From assembly GCA_913061055.1 (NCBI GenBank), contig CAJXVA010000030.1:1-37268 (forward strand): a stretch of DNA of 37,268 nt. The letters are read 5' to 3'. The position numbers and the translations under genes were made by a program. The DNA is from an uncultured Pseudomonadota bacterium (GTDB lineage: Bacteria > Myxococcota_A > Polyangia > Nannocystales > Nannocystaceae). Shown here piece after piece: positions 24,877-33,843 of the stretch; the stretch's first letter is position 1, and each line of letters begins with the position of its first letter. Under the pieces are notes generated by a model, which saw only the letters and a list, made by a program, of their open reading frames with translations, did no database searches and was not told where the DNA came from.

Positions 24877-25917
24877 GTGCCGGGCCGGAGTCTCACTCGA
24901 CGCTCGGTCGCGCTCGCACTTCCGATCTGGGGTGCGATCTGCGGAGCGGGCTGTGGTCCCGAGATCCCGTTCACGTGGCAGGTCGTCGATGTCCTCGACC
25001 TCGGCATGAACGTGCAGGTCACGGAGCTCGGTCCGTTGAGCGACCCGCCGGATCCCGACGGTCGCGCGTTCCAGGAAGCGATGCCGCTGGACCAGATCCG
25101 AGCGTCGGTGATGGTCGCCAACACCGAGGGTCCCGTCCCCGTCGAGGACCTGTCCTTCGCCTGGTTCGCCTGCAACGGACCAGCCTGCGACTCCAGCTTG
25201 GACACGCCGCCGTGCCCCGAGGGCGGCGTGGAATCCGACGGATGTGCGTTGGGAACGGCGGCCCAGATGACGTTCCAGTTCGCCGACTCCGATGATCCGG
25301 AACAGGGCCTGCAGACCCTGATGAGCGGCGGGCGAATCCTCGTGCGGGCGATCGGAGGCCTCACCGATGACCCGGGTCCGCAGGCATGCTTGGAGCGGCT
25401 CGAGAGCGGGGCAGACCTGGGCCGGTGCATGATCGTCGACGGCGTCGCGCAGCAGGGCTCTTTGGGCGAGCTGCTCGACCTGTACGAGAGCCGCGGAGGC
25501 GTACTTCCCGAGGATGCGCTTGTCGAGGTTCAGCGACAGATGCCTCGAAACCGCGTGCCCCTGGCGGCGCAGGTTTGGGTGCGTCGGGAGACAGCGGAGT
25601 CTGCGACGCCGTTGCTCCCCAGTGAGCCCATCGGAGCCCGCGTCGGAGAGGTGCTCGACTTCGAATGGCGACCGGAGGAGGCCGATCTCGAAGAGGTGAC
25701 GGTCATCGCCTCCGACGGCACGACCCTTTCGAACGTCGACCTCTTCACGGACACGTGGTGGACCACCCAACGCGCGACGGAGTTTGACGACACCGGCCCC
25801 GGTCGGGGCGTCCGGTGGGTGGTCGGGCCCGACACCGGCACGTTCACCCTCTACACGGTCATTCGCGACGACTCCGATGCGACCGACTGGGCGGCGTTCA
25901 CGGTCGAGGTCTCCCGG
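24877..25917 (+). CDS. Lipoprotein coupled to a TonB-receptor-like gene, unknown function
   Basis: A lipoprotein of about 346 residues. VPGRSLTRRSVALALPIWG is the signal, and GAGC supplies the lipidated Cys at residue 26. The mature protein is acidic, with several cysteines in one cluster (ACNGPACDSSLDTPPC) and beta-sandwich-like C-terminal strands (VTVIASDGTTLSN, GTFTLYTVIRDDSDATDW) that resemble Ig-like or fibronectin-like repeats. No enzymatic motif is seen. Its start is a GTG. The TGA stop at 25918-25920 overlaps the GTG start of the receptor gene by four bases, so the two products are made together. It could be the surface or periplasmic partner of the receptor, as SusD-like proteins are, but it has no SusD similarity that I can see. 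Confidence 0.78.
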
Positions 25918-28280
25918 TGATTGCGCTGCTGGGACTCTTGCTCGCCTTCGCGGCCCCCACCGCCAACTCCGCTCCGCCCTGTGACGACGCCCCGTGCGGC
26001 TCGCTCACCATCAGGCTACGCCGGCGCGGCGATCGACAACCACTGGAGGAGGCCACGGTCATCGCGATCCCGGCTCCGGCCGGAGCGGAGGCCGGCGCTC
26101 TGGATCCGCCCCCACCGCTGCCCGAAGACGGACCCGCCTGGCAGCGAATCGTGACGACCGACGAAGACGGCACGGCCACGTTCGATGGGCTCCCCACCAC
26201 CGGGGCTCGCGTCATCGTCGTCGCGACCGGATATGAGCGGGTCGAATGGGTGGTGCTCCCGACGGACAAACCACTGTCGGTGTTTGTCGAGCCGCTCGAT
26301 CAAGACACGTTCCGGACGGTGGTGAAGAGCGAAAGCGGACCCACCCGCGCCCGCAGCCAGTCGCAGCTGCTCACCCGCGAGGAGATTCAGACCGTTCCCG
26401 GAGCCCAGGGAGATCCGCTGCGTGCCCTGCAAAACATGCCTGGGGTGGCCCGGAGCCCGTTCAACCTCGGGTTGCTCGTGCTGCGAGGCGCATCTCCGGC
26501 GTCGTCCCGGGTCTACATGGGCGGACACGCGCTGCCGCGAGCGTTTCATGTGTTGTCGCTGTCCAGCGTGTTCCCAGCCGAGGTGCTCGATGATCTCCGA
26601 CTCGTCCCGGGGAACTTCGATGCGGCGTATGGCAACGCGACCGGCGGCATCGTCGAGATCGATCCGCGCGCCGGTCGACGCGACGGGATTCACGGATTCT
26701 CCGAGCTCGACATCGGTGCCGCCACCACGATGCTCGAGGGCCCCATCGGCAAGGGCTCGTTCATCGTCTCCGCGCAGCGTGGCTACTACGACCTCGCACT
26801 TCGAACCGCGGACAGCATCACCGAGCGCGTCACCGGGGAGCCCGGCGGCAACCTGTACCCGACCTACTACGACTACCAAGGCCTGTTGGACTACCCGATG
26901 CGCGGCGGCTCGTGGAGTGTCCGCCTGTTTGGCTCGGGCGACCGGCTTCGCACGCCACCGCCAATCCCCGGAATGCCCGACACGGGGTTCGACCTTCGCA
27001 ACGGCTTTCACAGGGTGGACTTCGCGGTCCGCAAACGCGCCGGCGGATGGCGCCTGTGGTGGACACCCTCGGTGCGGTTCGAGAGCGGGTCTTTCCTCGT
27101 ACGAGAGAGCACATTCCGACAGCGGCGCCGCGACGGGGTCGTCTCGATGCGCACCGAGCTGTCGCGCCGCTTCACGCCCCACTTCTCATGGCTGATGGGC
27201 ACAGATCTCGAGGTCGACACCTACTCCGTGCAACGAGAGGTGCTCGAGCCCTCGCCCATCGTGTCCGACCCGGAGTCGCCGCGCTCGAGGGGGGTGGTCT
27301 CGACGATCGGCGTCTACACCACGGCGCCCATCGACCTCGGACCGGCGCACCTCGTGTTGGGTGCTCGGGGCACCGCGTTCACCGTCAAGGACGATGCGGC
27401 GTTTTCATTCGACCCGCGGCTCAACACCAGCTTCGACGTCGGGGATCGCTGGGTCCTCCACGCGAGCCTCGGCAAGTACTCGCAGCTGCGCAGTGACGAC
27501 AACGACATCACGGTCGACATCGCCAACTCCATTCAGCCGGCGCTTTGGTACCCGCCGGTGCTCTCCCGGTTCGACGAGACGGTCTCCTTTGATCCCGGCG
27601 CACAGCCGCTGAGCGTCCGCCAGGCGCTCCACGCCAGCGTCGGTGCGGATTGGAAGATCACCGACGGAATCACAGCCGAGGCCACCGCGTTTGGGCGCGA
27701 GCAAGACAACGCCACGCCGCTGTTCACCGACGACAACGGCTACGTCCCCTACGCGACGCGAGAGCACACCATCGGCGTGCAGACCATGTTGCGCAAGCAC
27801 CTGGGCGGCAACCTCTACGGCTGGGTCACGTACACCCTGATGTGGTCGCAGCTTCGATTCGTCGAGCAGATCCCAGGTCTCGACCTCCCCAGTCGCGCGA
27901 CCGACTTCGACCAACGCCACAACTTCGGACTCGTCGCCAGCTATCTGTTGCCCAAAGGTTGGCGCCTCGGTGGCCGCTTTCGCGTCAGCTCGGGCTATCC
28001 GTACTCGCCGGTGATCGGCTCGGTCAACAGCCTCCAGACCCGCTACCCCCTGCTCGGTCCCCGCAACAGCGCCCGTCTCGGAGCGTTTCACCAGCTCGAC
28101 CTCCGAGTGGACAAGCGCTGGATCCTCGATCGTGCCACCGTGACCGGCTACGTCGACGTTCAAAACGTCTACAACCGGGCCAACCCAGATTCGATCTTTT
28201 ATCGCTACGATTTCCGAGAGGAGGCCAGCTTCGTCGGTCTCCCGATCTTCCCCGCAATCGGGATCCGCGTGGACTACTAG
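25917..28280 (+). CDS. TonB-dependent receptor-like outer-membrane protein with carboxypeptidase-regulatory-like domain
   Basis: A 787-residue outer-membrane protein. The signal peptide (VIALLGLLLAFAAPTANS) is followed by a carboxypeptidase-regulatory-like beta-sandwich (about 28-125, ending TGYERVEWVV). A TonB plug domain (about 145-252) contains LLTREEIQTVPGAQGDPLRALQNMPGV, VLRGASPASSRVYMGG and GNFDAAYGNATGGIVEI, and a beta-barrel follows to the C-terminus, which ends in Tyr (GIRVDY), a typical outer-membrane assembly signal. There is no clear TonB box, but one could be short. Uptake of a large nutrient or a role as an adhesive channel are possible. The GTG start overlaps the preceding lipoprotein stop. 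The neighbouring GltS-like transporter suggests linked passage across both membranes. Confidence 0.85.
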   Translation: MIALLGLLLAFAAPTANSAPPCDDAPCGSLTIRLRRRGDRQPLEEATVIAIPAPAGAEAGALDPPPPLPEDGPAWQRIVTTDEDGTATFDGLPTTGARVIVVATGYERVEWVVLPTDKPLSVFVEPLDQDTFRTVVKSESGPTRARSQSQLLTREEIQTVPGAQGDPLRALQNMPGVARSPFNLGLLVLRGASPASSRVYMGGHALPRAFHVLSLSSVFPAEVLDDLRLVPGNFDAAYGNATGGIVEIDPRAGRRDGIHGFSELDIGAATTMLEGPIGKGSFIVSAQRGYYDLALRTADSITERVTGEPGGNLYPTYYDYQGLLDYPMRGGSWSVRLFGSGDRLRTPPPIPGMPDTGFDLRNGFHRVDFAVRKRAGGWRLWWTPSVRFESGSFLVRESTFRQRRRDGVVSMRTELSRRFTPHFSWLMGTDLEVDTYSVQREVLEPSPIVSDPESPRSRGVVSTIGVYTTAPIDLGPAHLVLGARGTAFTVKDDAAFSFDPRLNTSFDVGDRWVLHASLGKYSQLRSDDNDITVDIANSIQPALWYPPVLSRFDETVSFDPGAQPLSVRQALHASVGADWKITDGITAEATAFGREQDNATPLFTDDNGYVPYATREHTIGVQTMLRKHLGGNLYGWVTYTLMWSQLRFVEQIPGLDLPSRATDFDQRHNFGLVASYLLPKGWRLGGRFRVSSGYPYSPVIGSVNSLQTRYPLLGPRNSARLGAFHQLDLRVDKRWILDRATVTGYVDVQNVYNRANPDSIFYRYDFREEASFVGLPIFPAIGIRVDY

Positions 28281-28287
28281 GCTCAAG

Positions 28288-28308
28288 GGGGCCTTTCAAA
28301 AAGGCCCC
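28288..28308 (+). terminator. Strong hairpin after the receptor gene
   Basis: GGGGCCTTT and AAAGGCCCC form a perfect 9-bp stem with a three-base loop, eight bases after the receptor stop codon, extended by one G-T pair. No long T-run follows, but its position and strength mark the end of the transporter/lipoprotein/receptor operon. The 107 bases beyond it hold short GC-rich inverted segments and no gene. Confidence 0.6.
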
Positions 28309-28415
28309 TCCCGCTGCGGCCGGCAAAGCCGCCCTCCGCTCCACCCCAAACGGTCGCCCTGTCGGGCTCGTGCTCGCTTCGCTCGCCGTATCCCGGGGCT
28401 GTGAGATGTGCTCCA

Positions 28416-28437
28416 GTGTCGCGGAAATCCGCGACAC
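28416..28437. promoter_or_regulatory. Perfect palindrome, candidate operator of the acetyltransferase gene
   Basis: GTGTCGCGGA (28416-28425) and TCCGCGACAC (28428-28437) are exact inverted repeats with a two-base centre. The element sits 20 bases before a TATACT -10-like box, so it occupies the -35 region. This size and symmetry suit a dimeric repressor or activator; a dispersed genomic repeat is the main alternative. Confidence 0.55.
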
Positions 28438-28457
28438 CAGCAGGCCCGCGATCCTCC

Positions 28458-28463
28458 TATACT
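28458..28463 (+). promoter_or_regulatory. -10 box of the acetyltransferase gene
   Basis: TATACT lies only seven bases before the ATG at 28471. A transcript starting seven or eight bases after it would begin at or next to the A of the start codon, meaning a leaderless mRNA. No -35 match is present at 16-18 bases, where the palindrome lies instead. Confidence 0.45.
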
Positions 28464-28470
28464 CCCGGCC

Positions 28471-29661
28471 ATGAGCAGCGAGGACGCGCTGGTAGTCCGC
28501 CCGTCGCAACCGCCGGATCACGACCCGGTGGCCAGGCTGATGGCGCACGCGTTCGCGGCCAACCCGGATGACTTGCCCGCGACGCTCGCGCTCGCGGGTC
28601 ACGACAACTGCCGCGTCGTTTGTGACGGCCCCGATGTCGTGGGCACGGCCCTGCTGCTGCCGATGGGTCAGTACTTCGGCAACCGCCGCGTCTCGATGAC
28701 GGGCGTCGCGGGGGTCGCCGTTGCGCCGCACTATCAGCGCCAAGGCTGCGCGAGCGCGCTGATGAGAAGCATCGTCGCGGAGCTCAACGAGCAAGGCGTC
28801 GCACTCTCCGCGCTGTACCCCTCCGCCTTGCCGCTGTACCGCAAGGCAGGCTACGAGTGCGCCGGAGGCCGCTTCGTCGCTCAGATCGACCCCAAGCGCC
28901 TGGGCATCGAGGAGCGCGGCGGCGTGCTGCTCCCGATGGATGCCGCCGGCGAGACCCGCGTGCGCGCGCTGTACGGCGCGCACGCTCCTTCATTTCCGGG
29001 GTTTCTGGATCGCTCCGAGTACATCTGGACCCGGCTGTTCCACCCTTGGGCAGGGCGCAGCCCGACCTGCGTCCTGGTCAGCCGCGACGACGGTCAAGTC
29101 GAGGGCTACGTTTCATACTGCAAGGCGCGCGGCACCGGGTTTCAGCACCGCATCGTGGTCCACGACATGTTCGCGACCTCGACCTGGGGCTATCGCCGAC
29201 TGTGGTCCTTCCTCACCGACCTGTGCACCCACGTCGTGTCCGGCGTCGAGGTCCACACCGCCCCCCATGACCCCGCCCGGCTGGTCCTGCCCGACGCCCA
29301 CTTCGGCGTCACCATGACCGATGCGTGGATGCTCCGACTCATCAACGTCGAGGCGGCATTGATGCAGCGCGGCTATCCCCCCAAGGTCGATGCCACGCTC
29401 GATCTCGACATCTACGACGACATCGTCGATGGCAACAACGGCATGTGGCGGCTCGCGGTGCGGGGCGGCCGGGGCGGTGTGCGCCGTGGAGGCGCGGGCG
29501 ATCTCCGCACCGACGTCCGGGGGCTCGCAGCGCTGTACTCCGGATTCGCGAACCCCAGCGCACTCGCGGCGGCGGGGCTCATCGAGGGAACCCCCGCCGC
29601 GCTGGCCATCGCAGGCACCGTGTTCGCGGGCTCTCAGCCGTGGATGCGGGAGATGTTCTGA
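28471..29661 (+). CDS. Eis-type GNAT acetyltransferase
   Basis: A 396-residue protein of the enhanced-intracellular-survival group, which acetylates amines such as aminoglycosides, peptides or other small molecules with acetyl-CoA. The N-terminal GNAT domain carries the acetyl-CoA-binding loop VAVAPHYQRQGCASALM and the LYRKAGYE segment with the family's conserved Tyr. A second GNAT-like half follows (about 160-290), and a C-terminal SCP2-like domain runs to the end. The last residue is Phe, as in Mycobacterium Eis, where its carboxylate acts as catalytic base. The ATG at 28471 is chosen; the longer frame would run into the palindrome and promoter. It is 58 bases before the Tal-Pgi gene. Confidence 0.85.
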   Translation: MSSEDALVVRPSQPPDHDPVARLMAHAFAANPDDLPATLALAGHDNCRVVCDGPDVVGTALLLPMGQYFGNRRVSMTGVAGVAVAPHYQRQGCASALMRSIVAELNEQGVALSALYPSALPLYRKAGYECAGGRFVAQIDPKRLGIEERGGVLLPMDAAGETRVRALYGAHAPSFPGFLDRSEYIWTRLFHPWAGRSPTCVLVSRDDGQVEGYVSYCKARGTGFQHRIVVHDMFATSTWGYRRLWSFLTDLCTHVVSGVEVHTAPHDPARLVLPDAHFGVTMTDAWMLRLINVEAALMQRGYPPKVDATLDLDIYDDIVDGNNGMWRLAVRGGRGGVRRGGAGDLRTDVRGLAALYSGFANPSALAAAGLIEGTPAALAIAGTVFAGSQPWMREMF

Positions 29662-29719
29662 GCAGGCACACGCCGAGCTGCTTGCGGTGAGCCCATCGCT
29701 CTGCGATCACAGCAGCAGC

Positions 29720-32536
29720 ATGAGCTCGAACACCGTGAACGCCCTGGCCGAAGCCGGCCAATCGATCTGGCTCGACTACATCCGGCGCAGCATGACGCGA
29801 AGCGGCGAGCTCGCGACGCGCGTGGGAACGGAGGGTCTGCGCGGTGTGACCTCCAACCCGTCGATCTTTCGCGCCTCCATGGGCGGCGGCGACGAGTACG
29901 GCGACGCGCTCACCAAGCTGGCTCGCGACGCTGACCTCGAAACCAAGACGGTCTACGAGACGCTCGCCATCGAGGACATTCGCGAGGCGTGCGACGCCAT
30001 GCGTGCCGTCTACGACGCCACCGAGCATATCGATGGCTACGTCAGCTTCGAGGTCTCACCTCGGCTGTCGCGCGACACCGAGGGCACCATCGGCGAGGCC
30101 AAGCGGTTGTGGACCGCGGTCGACCGCCCCAACCTCATGATCAAGGTCCCCGGAACGGTCGAAGGGATCATCGCGATCGAGCACCTCATCAGCGAGGGCA
30201 TCAACGTCAACGTCACCTTGATCTTCGCGCGCGATGCCTACGAAGACATCGCCGGGGCCTACATCCGCGGACTGCAGACCCGGCTCGCAGCCGGCAAACC
30301 GATCGCCGATGTGGCCTCGGTCGCGAGCTTCTTCGTCAGCCGAATCGACGCCGAAGTCGACAAGCGCCTGGAGGCCATCGGCAGCGACGAGGCGCTCGCG
30401 TTGCGCGGCACGATCGCGATCGCCAACGCCAAAGTCGCGTACCGCAGCTTCGAGTCTCTGTGCCGCGGCGACGAGTGGCGTGCACTCGCAAGCGCCGGCG
30501 CCCGTCCGCAGCGTCTGTTGTGGGCCAGCACCGGCACCAAGAACCCTGCCTACAGCGACGTGCTCTACATCGAGGAACTGGTCGGACCGCAGACGGTCAA
30601 CACGGTTCCGCCCAAGACGCTGGCCGCGTTCCTGGACCACGGCAAGGTCGCGACCACCCTCACCGAGGATGTCGACCAGGCCCAGGCTCGACTCGACGCC
30701 CTGGAGCGCGCGGGAGTCTCCCTCACCGACGTCACCGACCTGCTGCTCGACAAGGGTCTCGTCGCGTTCGAGGACGCCATGGACGACCTGCTCGCGACCG
30801 TGGCCACGGCGCAGCGCGGCGTTCGTGGACCCCGCCTCAACCGCACCGACGCCACCCTGTCCCCAGCGATCGCGACCGCCGTCTCGCAGGTTGCCGAGGC
30901 CTGGACCAAGGGCGAGAACACCGACCGCCTGTGGAACAAGGACGCGGCCATCTGGACCGGCGGCGACGAGGCGCGCTGGCTGGGCTGGCTCGACATCATC
31001 GAGGCCCAAATCGCCGACCGCGGCCATCTCGACGCGTTTGCGAAGGATGTTCGGGGCGCGGGGTTCACCGACATCGTGCTGCTGGGCATGGGCGGATCGA
31101 GCCTGTGCCCGGACGTGCTCGCCAAGACGTTCGCAGGCCGCAGCGACGGACCCAAGCTCAGCATCGTCGACTCCACGGTGGCCGCCCAGGTCGCTCGCAT
31201 CGCGGACGGACTGGACCTCTCCAAGACGCTGTTCATCGTCGCGTCCAAGTCCGGCTCCACGCTCGAGCCCACCGTCTTGATGGAGTTCTTCATGGGCCGC
31301 GCGACCGAGGCGCTGGGCGAGTCGGCCTCGAAGCACTTCGTGGCCATCACCGACCCGGGCTCCAAGCTCGAGGCGTTCGCGGCAGCCCAGGGGTTCCGCA
31401 CCACGCTGTACGGCTTGCCGGAGATCGGCGGACGGTTCTCCGCGTTCTCCAACTTCGGCATGGTCCCCGCCGCGGGCATGGGCATCGACACCGAGGCGTT
31501 CTTGGGCGAGGCCAAGCTCATGCTCGATGCGTGCAGGCAGGCAGACGTCGCGACCAACCCGGGCGTGAATCTGGGGCTGATCCTCGGCGCCGCCGCGGGC
31601 CAGGGCCGCAACAAGCTCACGCTGCTCACCTCGCCGGCCATCTCGAGCTTTGGCGCTTGGCTGGAACAGCTGGTCGCCGAGTCCACGGGCAAACACGGTC
31701 AAGCCGTGATCCCCATCGACGGTGAGACGGCACGCACCCGCGGCAACGGCGACGATCGCATCTTCGTCTACCTCCGCACCGCCGCCACCGCAGACCCGGC
31801 CCAAGATCGCATCGCACAGATGTGGCGAGATGCTGGGGAGTCGGTCGTGGTGCTCGAACTCGACGACATCGATGCGTTGCCGCAGGAGCTCTTCCGCTGG
31901 CAGATTGCGACCGCGGTCGCCGGCGCGGTGATGGGCGTCGATCCGTTCGACCAGCCCGACGTCGAGGCCAGCAAGATCGAGAGCCGCAAGCTCACCACCG
32001 CCTACGAAGAGCACGGCACGCTGCCCGAGCTCGCGGTCCGCTGGGAAGGCGATGGCATCCGCATCCACGCCGATGACCGCAACGCCGAGGCGCTGGGCGG
32101 CGAGAGCCTCACCGACTGGTTGCGTGCCCATCTGGACCGACTCCATGCCGGGGACTACTTCGCGTTGCTCGCCTACGTCGACATGAACGCCGCCCACGAA
32201 GCCGAGCTGTCGGCCATGCGGAACTCGGTGCGTCGCGCGAAGTCGGTGGCGACCTGCCTCGGCTTTGGCCCGAGATTCTTGCACTCCACCGGGCAGGCCT
32301 ACAAAGGCGGTCCCAACACCGGCGTCTTCATCCAGATCACCGCCGATACGGGCACCGCCCTGCCGATTCCCGGCCGCACGGTCGACTTCGGCATCGTCGC
32401 TGCGGCCCAGGCTGCCGGAGACTTCCAGGTGCTGATCGACCGAGAGCGCCGCGCGGTTCGGGTCCACCTCGGCGCCGACGTGCTCGCGGGCCTGCAACAG
32501 CTCCGGCGGGCCTTTGAGGCCGCTTTGGCCGGTTGA
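29720..32536 (+). CDS. tal-pgi: Bifunctional transaldolase / glucose-6-phosphate isomerase
   Basis: A 938-residue fusion of two sugar-phosphate enzymes. Residues 1 to about 365 are transaldolase: GVTSNPSIFRASM, then the Schiff-base lysine Lys142 in LMIKVPGT, and the pattern NVNVTLIFARDAY. Residues about 390-938 are phosphoglucose isomerase: GMGGSSLCPDVLAK, VASKSGSTLEPTV, RFSAFSNFGMVPAAGMG and AYKGGPNTGVFIQI. The fusion joins the non-oxidative pentose phosphate pathway to glycolysis, both halves acting on fructose-6-phosphate. Such fusions are known in several bacterial groups. The start at 29720 (MSSNTVNALAEAGQS) is right for transaldolase; the frame further upstream overlaps the acetyltransferase gene. 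A terminator-like hairpin follows. Confidence 0.95.
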   Translation: MSSNTVNALAEAGQSIWLDYIRRSMTRSGELATRVGTEGLRGVTSNPSIFRASMGGGDEYGDALTKLARDADLETKTVYETLAIEDIREACDAMRAVYDATEHIDGYVSFEVSPRLSRDTEGTIGEAKRLWTAVDRPNLMIKVPGTVEGIIAIEHLISEGINVNVTLIFARDAYEDIAGAYIRGLQTRLAAGKPIADVASVASFFVSRIDAEVDKRLEAIGSDEALALRGTIAIANAKVAYRSFESLCRGDEWRALASAGARPQRLLWASTGTKNPAYSDVLYIEELVGPQTVNTVPPKTLAAFLDHGKVATTLTEDVDQAQARLDALERAGVSLTDVTDLLLDKGLVAFEDAMDDLLATVATAQRGVRGPRLNRTDATLSPAIATAVSQVAEAWTKGENTDRLWNKDAAIWTGGDEARWLGWLDIIEAQIADRGHLDAFAKDVRGAGFTDIVLLGMGGSSLCPDVLAKTFAGRSDGPKLSIVDSTVAAQVARIADGLDLSKTLFIVASKSGSTLEPTVLMEFFMGRATEALGESASKHFVAITDPGSKLEAFAAAQGFRTTLYGLPEIGGRFSAFSNFGMVPAAGMGIDTEAFLGEAKLMLDACRQADVATNPGVNLGLILGAAAGQGRNKLTLLTSPAISSFGAWLEQLVAESTGKHGQAVIPIDGETARTRGNGDDRIFVYLRTAATADPAQDRIAQMWRDAGESVVVLELDDIDALPQELFRWQIATAVAGAVMGVDPFDQPDVEASKIESRKLTTAYEEHGTLPELAVRWEGDGIRIHADDRNAEALGGESLTDWLRAHLDRLHAGDYFALLAYVDMNAAHEAELSAMRNSVRRAKSVATCLGFGPRFLHSTGQAYKGGPNTGVFIQITADTGTALPIPGRTVDFGIVAAAQAAGDFQVLIDRERRAVRVHLGADVLAGLQQLRRAFEAALAG

Positions 32537-32605
32537 CGTCCCTGCCCACCGGGCGAAGTGAGATCGACCTGAGATCGCGATTTCGGGTCGCTGCGGTGCC
32601 CTCGG

Positions 32606-32638
32606 ACCCGCCGCGTGCGTTTTGCTCCGGCGGGTTTT
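32606..32638 (+). terminator. Intrinsic terminator after tal-pgi
   Basis: ACCCGCCG (32606-32613) and CGGCGGGT (32628-32635) form an 8-bp stem with a 14-base loop, directly followed by TTTT. It lies 70 bases after the tal-pgi stop, so glucokinase probably has its own promoter in the next 120 bases. Confidence 0.7.
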
Positions 32639-32755
32639 GCACGAATTCGGGGCATCGGTGCTACACATGCCACAGCGCCTGAGGGCCCCCCTGGGGTTGG
32701 CCCCGGCCGCTTCCGCCCCCGGAAGCGCCGCGAAGGCCCGGCGCAGGAGATTCCG

Positions 32756-33742
32756 ATGAAGGTACTCGCAGGAGACGTTGGTGGCACAAATACGCGGTTG
32801 GCCCTGTGCGAGGTCAACGACGGCAAGGTGCTGCGGCTCGTCCACACCATTGAACCCAGCGCCTCGCACGGCTCCCTCCGGGAGATCATCCAGGCGTTCG
32901 CGTCCGCACATGGCGCCGACGACGTCCGAGCGGTCTGCATTGGCCTGCCCGGGCCGGTTCGCGGCCGGCGGGCTCAGCTGACCAACCTGCCGTGGGTCGT
33001 CGACGCCGACCAGCTCGAGCGCGACCTAGGGCTGCCTTCGATCACGCTCCTCAACGACCTCGAAGCCAACGCCCACGGATTGAGCACCCTGGCGGACGCC
33101 GACTTCTCGGTCCTCCGCGAGGGATCGCCGGAGCGGGGCGGCAACGCCGGACTCGTCTCGGCCGGGACTGGGCTCGGCGAGGCCGGCATGCACTTCATGC
33201 GCGGCAAGCTCTACCCCTTCCCGACCGAAGGCGGCCACGCGGATTTTGCCCCCAGCAACGAGCTGGAATGGAACCTCCTCCAGTACCTGCAACGCACCCA
33301 CGAGCACGTCAGCTGGGAGCGCGTCGTGTCGGGACCGGGCCTGGCCACCGTCTACGAGTTCTTGCTGGAGCGCGCCGGCGCCAGCGCCCCGCAGTGGTGG
33401 CAAGAAGCCCAATCCAACAAGGAGCCCGCCGAGTCCATCGCGATCTCAGCCGACGACGGCGATGAGCACGCCAACGCGGCCGTAGACCTCTTCCTTGGGC
33501 TCTACGGCGCCGAAGCCGGCAACTTCGCACTCAAGATCTTCGCCACCGGCGGCATCTACCTCGGCGGCGGTATCGCCCCCAAGCTCGCCAAACGCATGAA
33601 GGGCTCCGCCTTCCTCGACCGCTTCGACGGCAAGGGCCGCATGCGCAGCTTGGTCGAGCAGATTCCGATCAAGGTCGTGCTCAACGAGTCCGCCGCGCTG
33701 CAGGGTGCGGCGCTGTTCGGTGCCCGGCACGCCGAGCCCTGA
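32756..33742 (+). CDS. glk: Glucokinase (ROK-independent, Glk/PF02685 type)
   Basis: A 328-residue ATP-dependent glucokinase making glucose-6-phosphate, the substrate of the isomerase encoded just upstream. The phosphate-binding loop GDVGGTNTRLALCE lies at residues 6-19; IGLPGPV and LLNDLEANAHGL hold the sugar-site Asp; SAGTGLGEAGM and TEGGHADFAP follow. The C-terminal IYLGGGIAPK and the AALQGAALFG helix are typical of the bacterial Glk family. The length matches the family (about 320). AGGAGA lies five bases before the ATG at 32756, fixing this start; the open frame upstream to 32615 is non-coding and includes the terminator. Confidence 0.93.
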   Translation: MKVLAGDVGGTNTRLALCEVNDGKVLRLVHTIEPSASHGSLREIIQAFASAHGADDVRAVCIGLPGPVRGRRAQLTNLPWVVDADQLERDLGLPSITLLNDLEANAHGLSTLADADFSVLREGSPERGGNAGLVSAGTGLGEAGMHFMRGKLYPFPTEGGHADFAPSNELEWNLLQYLQRTHEHVSWERVVSGPGLATVYEFLLERAGASAPQWWQEAQSNKEPAESIAISADDGDEHANAAVDLFLGLYGAEAGNFALKIFATGGIYLGGGIAPKLAKRMKGSAFLDRFDGKGRMRSLVEQIPIKVVLNESAALQGAALFGARHAEP

Positions 33743-33843
33743 GGCCAAGCTCCCGACCGCAGCCAGGGCCCCCTCACTGTGGTGTGGCCCACTCCCGCGG
33801 TCACCGGCCAACCCAACGAGGGGGCCGCGGGATAGAACACAGC

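Noticed and set aside
30056-32911. A 951-codon open frame antisense to tal-pgi
   Set aside because: It mirrors the strongly coding tal-pgi gene and shows no domain; long antisense frames are expected at this GC content.
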